From positions 1-64,000 of the forward strand of contig JAJWLX010000001.1 in NCBI GenBank assembly GCA_021636625.1: DNA of 64,000 bases, in the 5' to 3' direction. The first letter of the stretch is position 1. Each line of letters begins with the position of its first letter. The notes under the pieces were generated by a model. It did no database searches. It was not told the DNA's origin and saw only the letters and a program-made list of their open reading frames with translations. Of the stretch, positions 57,456-64,000 are shown one piece after another. Source of the stretch: Prevotella sp. GTDB lineage: Bacteria; Bacteroidota; Bacteroidia; Bacteroidales; Bacteroidaceae. The position numbers were made by a program, and so were the translations under genes.

Positions 57456-57650
57456 CGTTAAATCAGAGACAAAACAAAATAAAAAGCACTTTTTTATCTA
57501 TAAAAGTTTAAACCTTGATATATTTTATGCGTCAAAAGAAGCAGAATGCCCCAAAAAGAGCATCTGTTTTTTACAATTGCGCTTTTATTGGGTCTAATCA
57601 TGTAAGTAAGTCAAATATAGAGTAAGAAATAATAATAACGTCTATAATTA

Positions 57651-60596
57651 ATGAAAAGATCTATTCTGATGATGCTTCTGGTGTTCGTAACCATGGCATC
57701 CTTTGCTCAGGATCGCTTGATTACCGGTGCGATTACCGACCGTGACACCAAGGATCCCGTAGAACAGGTAACGATTCAGTTACTCAAGACCGACAGTACC
57801 TATGTGTCGGGTGCTCTCAGCAATGAGCAGGGCCTCTTTCATATCAAGGCTCCTGCCAATGGCAAGTATTTACTGAAAATGTCGAGTGTAGGTTACAAGA
57901 CTACCGTAAAGCGTATCGAGATTTCTGATGACAAAAATCTGGCAATGGGAAATGTGGTTCTAGGTGCAGATGCCATCATGCTGAAGGGTGCCGTGGTAAC
58001 CGCCATGGCGCAGAAGGTGAACCTGAAGGAGGATACCTTCGTCTATAATTCGGCTGCTTACCGCACACCGGAAGGTTCGGTGGTTGAGGAGCTGGTGAAG
58101 CGCCTGCCGGGTGCTGAGGTAAGCGACGATGGTACCATCAAGATTAATGGTAAGGAAGTGAAGAAGATTCTCGTGGATGGCAAGGAGTTTATGACGGGCG
58201 ATACCAAGACTGCCCTGAAGAACCTGCCTACCAGCATCATCGACAAGATCAAGGCTTACGATGAGAAGAGTGATCTCTCTAAGGTAACAGGTATTGATGA
58301 TGGCGAGGAACAGACCGTGCTCGACTTCGGTGTGAAGAAGGGTATGAACAAGGGTTTGATTTCCAACATCGACCTGGGTGTAGGTAACAAGAGCCGCTAC
58401 AATATGCGTGGTATGGGTGGTTATTTCAATGACAACAACCGATTCATGCTCTTTGCCAATGCCAATAATACCAGCGACCGTGGATTCGGTGGCGGTGGAC
58501 CCGGTAGAGGATTCGGCGGTGCCAATGGCTTGAATGCCAGCAAGATGATAGCTGCCAACTACAACTATGAGTTGAAGAACAAGTTCAAGTTCAATACTTC
58601 CCTCCGCTGGAACCACAGCGATGGCGATGTATGGAGCAGCCGTTCCAGTGAGAACTTCATGGGTAGCAGTAGCTCTTTCAGCAATAGCCTGAGCCAGAAT
58701 TTCTCCCGCAGCAACAGTTGGAATGGTAACATCCGATTGGAGTGGATGCCTGATTCCATGACCAATATCCTCTTCCGTCCTTCCATCTCCTGGAGTACCA
58801 GCGATGGATTGAGTGGCAGCCAGTCGGCTTCTTACAACAAGGATCCTTATACCATTACCACCAAAGACCCTCTTTCTGAGGAAGGTATTGATGAGTTGGA
58901 GAAGGCTGAGGCTATGGTGAACAGTCAGTTGACTAACGGAATCACCTATTCTGATAATAACAATATTAGGGGTATGTTGCAGGTGAACCGCAAATTGGGC
59001 AACAAGGGACGTAACATCACCTTCCGTGTGGATGCCAAATATACGGATAAGGACAGCAAGAGCATCTCGCTCAACAATGCCAAGCTCTATCTCGTGCAGA
59101 CAGCGGAGGGTAAGGACTCTACTTATCAGACCAACCGCTATAACCTGACTCCTTCGAAGAATTACAGTTATGCGGGTCAGTTGACCTATAGTGAGCCACT
59201 CTGGAAGGCTACCTTCCTGCAGTTCAGCTATAAGTTTACTTACAGCTACTCCAAGAGCGACCGCAGCACCTACGATTTCAGCAAGTATGCGATGAGTGGC
59301 GATCATGAGTATCGTGGTTGGGACAGCTACTTGAATCCGTTTGCCGGTCATCTCGAAGATTACAAGGATGATGAGTTGAGCCGTTTCTCCGAGTATCGCA
59401 ACTACAACCATGATATCCAGGTGATGATGCGATTCATCCGTCAGAAGTACAACCTGAACTTCGGTGTGATGGTTCAGCCACAGCAGTCTAAGTATATCCA
59501 GGATTATCAGGGAGTGCATGTAGATACAGTTCGCAATGTGGTGAATGTGAGTCCAACGCTCGATTTCCGCTATCGCTTCTCCAAGATGAGCAACCTGCGT
59601 GTGAACTATCGTGGTACCACATCTCAGCCAAGCATCTCACAGTTGCTTGATATCACAGACAACAGTGACCCGCTGAACATCTCGATGGGTAACCCTGGCT
59701 TGAAGCCTTCGTTCACCCAGAACTTCCGATTGTTCTACAACAACTTCGTGCAGAACCACAACAAGGGTGTCATGACCTTCATCAACTTCTCAACCATCAA
59801 CAATAGCATCAGCAACAAGGTGACCTACGATGAGAAGACTGGTGGAAGAATCACCCGACCGGAGAATATCAATGGCAACTGGAATGTAATGGGAGCCTTT
59901 ATGTTCAACTGCTCTATCGATAGTGCCGGTGTATGGAACGTGAATACTGATACCAACTTGGGTTACAACAACTACGTGAGCTATCTGAGTCTCGACAAGC
60001 AGGCAGATTCCCAGAAGAATACCACCCGTAGCACCACTTGGAGAGAACGCCTCTCGTTCAGCTATCGCAACGACTGGTTGGAGTTATCGCTCGATGGAAC
60101 ATTGAATTATAACCATGCTACAAACAAGTTGCAGCCTAACAGCAACCTCGATACCTGGCAGTTCTCTTATGGACCAAGCATGACGCTTACAGCGCCTTGG
60201 GGCACCAGTCTGAACTCAAGCCTCTCTATCAGCAGCCGCCGCGGTTATAGCGACAGCAGCATGAATACGGATGAGTTTGTATGGAATGCGCAGCTCTCTC
60301 AGGGTTTCCTGAAGGGCAAGCCTCTTACCATCATGCTGCAGTTCTACGATATTCTCCGCCAGCAGAGCACCTTCTCTCGTGCCATTTCTGCTACATCCCG
60401 TACGGATACGGAGTATAATGCCATCAACAGCTATGCGATGCTGCACGTGATTTACCGCCTGAATCTCTTCGGAGGCAAGGATGCCCGTAGGGGTGGACCT
60501 GAAGGTCCTGGTGGTCCTGGTGGCCGTCCAAACTTCCATGGCCGTCCTTTCAATGGCGGTTTTGGCGGTGGTCGTCCAGGTGGAAGAATGTTCTAA
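57651..60596 (+). CDS. Outer-membrane beta-barrel family protein with carboxypeptidase-like N-terminal domain
   Basis: A 981-residue outer-membrane protein. After a signal peptide (MLLVFVTMASFAQ) comes a CarboxypepD_reg-like domain (~20-110; RLITGAITDRDTKDPVEQVT), then a plug-like region (VEELVKRLPGAEVSDDGTIKI) and a large OMP_b-brl_3-type barrel. A Gly-rich insert (GFGGGGPGRGFGGANG) near residue 280 and a ~40-residue Gly/Arg/Pro-rich tail (GGPEGPGGPGGRPNFHGRP) after the last strand are unusual. No SusD gene adjoins, so glycan import is not implied. The ligand is unknown. Confidence 0.86.
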   Translation: MKRSILMMLLVFVTMASFAQDRLITGAITDRDTKDPVEQVTIQLLKTDSTYVSGALSNEQGLFHIKAPANGKYLLKMSSVGYKTTVKRIEISDDKNLAMGNVVLGADAIMLKGAVVTAMAQKVNLKEDTFVYNSAAYRTPEGSVVEELVKRLPGAEVSDDGTIKINGKEVKKILVDGKEFMTGDTKTALKNLPTSIIDKIKAYDEKSDLSKVTGIDDGEEQTVLDFGVKKGMNKGLISNIDLGVGNKSRYNMRGMGGYFNDNNRFMLFANANNTSDRGFGGGGPGRGFGGANGLNASKMIAANYNYELKNKFKFNTSLRWNHSDGDVWSSRSSENFMGSSSSFSNSLSQNFSRSNSWNGNIRLEWMPDSMTNILFRPSISWSTSDGLSGSQSASYNKDPYTITTKDPLSEEGIDELEKAEAMVNSQLTNGITYSDNNNIRGMLQVNRKLGNKGRNITFRVDAKYTDKDSKSISLNNAKLYLVQTAEGKDSTYQTNRYNLTPSKNYSYAGQLTYSEPLWKATFLQFSYKFTYSYSKSDRSTYDFSKYAMSGDHEYRGWDSYLNPFAGHLEDYKDDELSRFSEYRNYNHDIQVMMRFIRQKYNLNFGVMVQPQQSKYIQDYQGVHVDTVRNVVNVSPTLDFRYRFSKMSNLRVNYRGTTSQPSISQLLDITDNSDPLNISMGNPGLKPSFTQNFRLFYNNFVQNHNKGVMTFINFSTINNSISNKVTYDEKTGGRITRPENINGNWNVMGAFMFNCSIDSAGVWNVNTDTNLGYNNYVSYLSLDKQADSQKNTTRSTTWRERLSFSYRNDWLELSLDGTLNYNHATNKLQPNSNLDTWQFSYGPSMTLTAPWGTSLNSSLSISSRRGYSDSSMNTDEFVWNAQLSQGFLKGKPLTIMLQFYDILRQQSTFSRAISATSRTDTEYNAINSYAMLHVIYRLNLFGGKDARRGGPEGPGGPGGRPNFHGRPFNGGFGGGRPGGRMF

Positions 60597-60614
60597 AAAA
60601 CTTCTCTTGAAAAC

Positions 60615-60746
60615 GAAGTAAGCTTCATTGGGCATTGAAGTTAGTTTCATCTGCGTATGAAACAGGCTTCATTTGCCTTTGAAGTAAGCTTCATTTAAAA
60701 CGATAGTAAGCCTCAGTTAATGTTTACGTGAGGCTCATTTCAAATA
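60615..60746. repeat. Six tandem 22-bp degenerate repeats
   Basis: Units start at 60615, 60637, 60659, 60681, 60703 and 60725, exactly 22 bases apart. Most carry a TGAAG-N4-CTTCATT dyad; copies 1 and 4 are the best preserved. The array lies between the barrel gene stop and the terminator, outside any gene. Confidence 0.8.
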
Positions 60747-60766
60747 GGTATGACGAGAAAAAAAGA

Positions 60767-60805
60767 AATCCCCGCTCTTCGTAATGAAGAACGGGGATTG
60801 TTTTA
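60767..60805. terminator. Bidirectional terminator between convergent genes
   Basis: AATCCCCGCTCTTC (60767-60780) pairs with GAAGAACGGGGATT (60786-60799) apart from one central mismatch, with A-rich sequence before and T-rich after. Confidence 0.88.
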
Positions 60806-60830
60806 TTTGGGATTACTAAAAGTTCATTGA

Positions 60831-61412
60831 TTAGAGAGAGAACTTGTAGCCCAATGTAAGCTGGAATACAGAGTTGCAACCAGCATCGTCAAAGTCTGCA
60901 ATCTTTGTTACACCAATATTGTAACGAGCATCTAAGCAAACGTTCATATACTCGTAAGAGATGCCTACAGGAACAGAGAAATCAAAAGACTTTACTTCTG
61001 CTCCGTCTGGTGCATATTTATCGTAATCTACAGTAACGCCATCAACACTAACCTTGTTGCTAAGATTAAATGCTGGCTGGATACCTGCCTTTAAGGCAAG
61101 ACCTGGAGCTACATAAACGTTGGCAAGAATAGGGATATTAAGATAATCCATCTTTACCTTTGCATCGGTGTCTTTTACCTTTGCACCCTGCATAGAGTAG
61201 AGAAGACCACCGCTGATACCAAACATTGGTGATACGTGATACTCCAACTCTGCACCTCCAACGAAGCCTGCTTTGTATTCTGCATCATCCGCTGTAAGAG
61301 ATGAAACGTTCAAACCAACCTTAGGCTGAATTGTAACATCGCCTGCATTGTACTGTGCGAAAGCACCTACTGAAGACAGCACCATAGCTGCCATAACAAA
61401 TAATTTTTTCAT
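60831..61412 (-). CDS. Porin family / small outer-membrane beta-barrel protein
   Basis: A 193-residue exported protein with signal peptide MKKLFVMAAMVLSSVGAFA and an eight-strand-like barrel (PF13568 OMP_b-brl_2 style). VTIQPKVGLNVSSLTADD near residue 27, VGGAELEYHVSPMFGISGGLLYS and FQLTLGYKFSL at the end are typical; the final L-type residue follows an aromatic. Such proteins are abundant and of unknown function in Bacteroidota. Its start lies 94 bases below a good promoter. Confidence 0.9.
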   Translation of the reverse strand: MKKLFVMAAMVLSSVGAFAQYNAGDVTIQPKVGLNVSSLTADDAEYKAGFVGGAELEYHVSPMFGISGGLLYSMQGAKVKDTDAKVKMDYLNIPILANVYVAPGLALKAGIQPAFNLSNKVSVDGVTVDYDKYAPDGAEVKSFDFSVPVGISYEYMNVCLDARYNIGVTKIADFDDAGCNSVFQLTLGYKFSL

Positions 61413-61505
61413 AATCTCTAAATTATAAAATTAATAGTATGTTAATACTCACGATTGAGTAAGATGGTAATCAGCTTATACTCTGATACCATAAATAACT
61501 GGTTG

Positions 61506-61513
61506 CAAAGATA
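61506..61513 (-). promoter_or_regulatory. -7 box for the small barrel protein
   Basis: TATCTTTG on the minus strand, 94 bases upstream of the start codon at 61412. Confidence 0.6.
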
Positions 61514-61662
61514 TAGGTTTTCTCTATTCGCTCCAAACTTTTTAAGCTTTATTTGCCATCATATTACAAAATGTAGCATACTTGTTCCTATATCGTATGT
61601 TTTTAGAAATTATTATCCCCTTTTTCTTGCAAACTATCGGCTTTTAGGGAAAAGAAAAAGAG

Positions 61663-61698
61663 GATATAACTGATGCTATATCCTCTTTTGGTTATTTA
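61663..61698 (-). terminator. Terminator of the S4/pth operon
   Basis: TATATCCTCTTT and AAAGAGGATATA are perfect 12-base arms overlapping the S4 gene stop; a U-rich tail follows on the minus strand. Confidence 0.85.
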
Positions 61699-62118
61699 TG
61701 AATCTTCTTCGTCCCAGTCTTCTTCATCGAATCCAAACATGGCTGGATCAACGAAGGCATCCAGGGCACGGCGTTCTTTCTTGGTTGGGCGACCTGTGCC
61801 TCTTGCTCTATCTACGAATCCGCTGATGCGACTCATCTCCAGCAGTTCATACTGCTTAGGATCGGTCACGTTCTTATAGACTCCGAAGAGCATTTTGGCT
61901 CCTACACGCTGCTCTATGCAATCGAGAACCTCGAAAGAATAGGTGATAGGGGCTTTCTTGACGCTTACCACATCGCCACGCTTGATGATAAAGGAAGGCT
62001 TTCTGTTTACGCCTCCTACTATTACACGACCATTCTTACAGGCATCGGCAGCAATGCTGCGAGTCTTGTAAATGCGGGCTGCCCAGAGCCACTTGTCTAT
62101 TCTTGCTGATTCTTTCAT
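61696..62118 (-). CDS. S4 domain RNA-binding protein (Hsp15-like)
   Basis: A 140-residue protein with an S4 domain at ~5-75: RIDKWLWAARIYKTRSIAADAC, then GRVIVGGVNRKPSFIIKRGDVV. The C terminus has GTGRPTKKERRALDAF and an acidic tail (DEEDWDEEDS). Hsp15 relatives bind stalled 50S subunits carrying nascent chains, so a place directly after pth, which frees peptides from tRNA, is sensible. The two genes are two bases apart. Confidence 0.9.
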   Translation of the reverse strand: MKESARIDKWLWAARIYKTRSIAADACKNGRVIVGGVNRKPSFIIKRGDVVSVKKAPITYSFEVLDCIEQRVGAKMLFGVYKNVTDPKQYELLEMSRISGFVDRARGTGRPTKKERRALDAFVDPAMFGFDEEDWDEEDS

Positions 62119-62120
62119 GA

Positions 62121-62693
62121 TTATTTCTTCCCTAGCTTGTTAAACTGGTTCATTGTAATATCGATACCGGCAAGGACGAAGCTCTTGATGATCTCTACAC
62201 CCAGGTCGATGGCTGGCTGCAGCTGCTTCATGTCTTCCTCAGTATATTTGCCCAGTACCCAGTCTATCTGGCCGCCACGCGGATAATCGTTGCCGATGCC
62301 CATGCGCAGGCGGGCATAATTCTGACCGATAAGCTGCTGGATATGTCCCAATCCGTTATGGCCGCCGTTGCTGCCGTTTGCCTTCAGTCGGAAGGCACCC
62401 AGTGGCAGGGCGAGTTCATCGCTGATAACCAGGAGTCGGCTCTGGTCAATCTTTTCCTGATTCAGCCAATATCTTACCGCATTACCACTCAGGTTCATGA
62501 ATGTGGTAGGTTTGAGCAGGAAAATCTTTCTTCCCTTGAGCGTAGTCTCGGCTACGAAGCCATATCGCTTATCCTCAAAATGAATATTGGACGCTTTAGC
62601 AAAAGCGTCCAATACCATAAATCCTGTGTTGTGCCTGGTGCCGGCGTATTCATCGCCAGGGTTACCAAGCCCACAAATCAAATATTTATCCAA
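62121..62693 (-). CDS. pth: Peptidyl-tRNA hydrolase
   Basis: A 190-residue esterase that recycles peptidyl-tRNA. LICGLGNPGDEYAGTRHNTGF at the N terminus contains the catalytic His (RHNTGF), and LLKPTTFMNLSGNAV near residue 55 and SNGGHNGLGHIQQL near 108 are the family motifs. It sits between L25 (49 bases upstream) and the S4 gene, the common ctc-pth order. Confidence 0.95.
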   Translation of the reverse strand: MDKYLICGLGNPGDEYAGTRHNTGFMVLDAFAKASNIHFEDKRYGFVAETTLKGRKIFLLKPTTFMNLSGNAVRYWLNQEKIDQSRLLVISDELALPLGAFRLKANGSNGGHNGLGHIQQLIGQNYARLRMGIGNDYPRGGQIDWVLGKYTEEDMKQLQPAIDLGVEIIKSFVLAGIDITMNQFNKLGKK

Positions 62694-62742
62694 TGTTTGA
62701 TAATGCTTTACTCAGGTTCGTAAAATCTTGATGACTCAGCGA

Positions 62743-63348
62743 TTAAGCCTCTGCATCATCAGCAGCCTGAGCTGCGAGCTGAGCGTTACGTGTCATCTTG
62801 ATAGAGCAAACTACGACAGCCTTGCTTGTAGCCAACTCGAGACCCTCGAATGAGAGGTCACCTACCTTGATGCTCTTACCGATCTTCAACTCTGTAACGT
62901 CGATATCGAGGTGCTCAGGGATAACCTGGTAAGGAGCTGTAACGTTGATCTTACGGATAGAGAGGTTCATACGACCACCATCACGTACACCCTGTGCAAG
63001 ACCTGTCAACTTAACTGGAATACCGATAGTGATAGGCTTCTGGTCGTTAACCTCGTAGAAGTCAACGTGCAGAGGAGCGTCTGTTGTTGGGTGGAACTGA
63101 ATCTCCTTCATGATAGCTGTGTGGCTCTCACCGTCGATGATGAGGTTGATAACGTATACATGAGGAGTGTAGATGATTTTACGCAACTCAGCGAATGGAA
63201 CTGCGAATGACAAAGCCTCAGGAGCACCGTTCTCGCCCTTCTTCTCACCATAAAGGTTACATGGAATCAAACCTTCCTTACGCAATGTCTTAGAAGCTTT
63301 CTTGCCAAGGTCTGTACGCTTCTGACCTGTTACATTAATCTCTTTCAT
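62743..63348 (-). CDS. rplY: 50S ribosomal protein L25 / general stress protein Ctc
   Basis: A 201-residue 5S-rRNA-binding ribosomal protein of the long Ctc type. The L25 domain at ~1-95 (GQKRTDLGKKASKTLRKEGLIPCNLYG, split over two motifs) precedes a TL5-type beta domain (NVTAPYQVIPEHLDIDVTEL). The C-terminal tail is Ala/Asp-rich. It heads the operon L25-pth-S4 with its own promoter in the 284-base gap shared with nusB. Confidence 0.94.
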   Translation of the reverse strand: MKEINVTGQKRTDLGKKASKTLRKEGLIPCNLYGEKKGENGAPEALSFAVPFAELRKIIYTPHVYVINLIIDGESHTAIMKEIQFHPTTDAPLHVDFYEVNDQKPITIGIPVKLTGLAQGVRDGGRMNLSIRKINVTAPYQVIPEHLDIDVTELKIGKSIKVGDLSFEGLELATSKAVVVCSIKMTRNAQLAAQAADDAEA

Positions 63349-63431
63349 TTTGTGTTACTCTAAATTAAGTTATTAATAAAAAATGTGCCTTAACTCGCCA
63401 TCACACGGATTAGCTTTGCTTAAAGCGGGTG

Positions 63432-63439
63432 CAAAATTA
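63432..63439 (-). promoter_or_regulatory. -7 box for the L25 operon
   Basis: TAATTTTG on the minus strand, 84 bases before the L25 start, divergent from the nusB promoter. Confidence 0.5.
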
Positions 63440-63575
63440 CGAAAATTATTTGGAATGAGCAAACTTTTTACTGAAAAACATGTTCTACATGCAGAAAAAT
63501 TAAGGAAAATACACTTTTTTGCTTAAATAAACTGAAATTTTTGCCCGTTTTCTTGTCTATTACCTATTTAATGTG

Positions 63576-63583
63576 TATTTTTG
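63576..63583 (+). promoter_or_regulatory. -7 box for nusB
   Basis: TATTTTTG followed by CAAG lies 50 bases before the nusB ATG. Confidence 0.5.
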
Positions 63584-63632
63584 CAAGCGTATTAGGTAAT
63601 TTGATATATAAATCTTTTAAAAACATTAGAGA

Positions 63633-64000
63633 ATGATTAATAGGGATTTGATAAGACGTAAGATTGTGCAGTTAACCTACGCATACTATCAGAACAGCAA
63701 TCATAATATTGATAATGCTGAAAAGGAGCTGTTGTTTGCTCTTTCTAAGTCGTATGACTTGTACAACTATATGTTGCAACTCATTGTAGCTCTTACCCAG
63801 GAGGCACAGAAGCGCTATGAGGTAGAGGTGGCTCGTGCTCAGCGTGAGGGTGCTCCAGAGCCTTCTTCAAGATTCGCATACAATAGATTTGCTGTGCAGT
63901 TGGAAGAGAACAAGATGCTCGCCGACTGGGCTGATGTGAAGAAGTCTTCTTGGGAAGAGGATATCGAAACAGTACGCAAGATTTATACTGCCATCGTCTC
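63633..64000 (+). CDS. nusB: Transcription antitermination factor NusB, N-terminal part (3' end outside window)
   Basis: The frame opens at the ATG at 63633 and is still open at the window edge after 122 codons. MINRDLIRRKIVQLTYAYYQ and FALSKSYDLYNYMLQLIVAL match the long Bacteroidota NusB, which carries an extra N-terminal region before the usual helical domain. NusB binds boxA RNA in rRNA operons with S10. It diverges from the L25 operon. Confidence 0.85.
   Translation, partial: MINRDLIRRKIVQLTYAYYQNSNHNIDNAEKELLFALSKSYDLYNYMLQLIVALTQEAQKRYEVEVARAQREGAPEPSSRFAYNRFAVQLEENKMLADWADVKKSSWEEDIETVRKIYTAIV

Noticed and set aside
57960..59519. 519-codon minus-strand frame opposite the barrel gene
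   Set aside because: Shadow of the plus-strand outer-membrane protein, with no signal peptide or known motif.
57651..60596. SusC-type glycan importer
   Set aside because: No SusD partner gene next to it and the domain order fits the OMP_b-brl_3 group better.
60615..60746. 22-bp array as a CRISPR
   Set aside because: Degenerate tandem units without spacers; no cas genes.

Overview
The window looks like chromosome of a Prevotella/Segatella-type member of the Bacteroidota, probably close to Segatella copri. That name is an inference from protein style and was not tested by a search. Supporting signs are Bacteroidota -7 boxes (TAnnTTTG) ahead of many genes, weak Shine-Dalgarno sites, fimbrillin/Mfa2 lipoproteins, a hybrid two-component regulator, DUF4369, DUF6377, PCMD and DUF4250 families, type B L31 and a long-form NusB.

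Layout. 1-1.95 kb: end of nuoN, a DUF4250 gene and a YitT-family membrane protein. 2.0-5.7 kb: a divergent accessory module. Leftward run an HU-like protein, a 34-residue smalltalk-type protein and a T7-lysozyme-like amidase. Rightward run a broken small gene, a Rep_3-type replication initiator and a DUF4248 gene broken by an amber codon. Between the two arms lie 22-bp direct repeats, other repeats and an AT-rich stretch, an arrangement like an iteron plasmid origin. 5.8-8.7 kb: three copies of a hairpin repeat separate an AAA-ATPase/PD-(D/E)XK gene and an unknown two-gene operon. 8.8-15.2 kb: a fimbrial operon read leftwards (OmpA/DUF3575 protein, Mfa2-like anchor, three fimbrillins, a leucine-rich-repeat lipoprotein). 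Upstream of it is a membrane-anchored AraC-type regulator split by a run of eight G/C, which suggests phase variation. 16.5-30.2 kb: housekeeping genes including a serine hydrolase, dnaX, a DivIC-like protein, dihydroorotase with a stand-alone MetH reactivation domain, a phosphoesterase, plsC-like acyltransferase, dolichol-phosphate-mannose-type glycosyltransferase and mfd.

30.2-45.5 kb: TrpB2, glutathione peroxidase, a 260-bp palindromic MITE-like element, a hybrid two-component regulator that lacks its ATPase domain, an aromatic/acidic lipoprotein, L31, an EEP nuclease, a uracil-DNA-glycosylase-like protein, uridine kinase and small metabolic genes, then a DUF6377 regulator. 46.1-57.4 kb: rmlD-rmlB for dTDP-rhamnose, envelope genes (PCMD lipoprotein or secreted protein, Omp85-type barrel, phosphoethanolamine transferase), a GNAT-nitrilase fusion, menC-menE for menaquinone and aroB. 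57.6-64 kb: a large OMP_b-brl_3-type outer-membrane barrel with a Gly/Arg-rich tail, a small porin-like barrel, the S4/pth/L25 group, and the start of nusB.

Main points for a second look: the replication-initiator/iteron module (2.0-5.7 kb), the homopolymer switch in the fimbrial regulator (15.75 kb), the HATPase-less hybrid regulator (33.3-37.4 kb), two separate 22-bp-period repeat arrays, five exact copies of a 15-bp word, three promoter-terminator units without genes, and the hairpin and MITE-like repeats. No tRNA, rRNA, CRISPR array or full transposase gene was seen.
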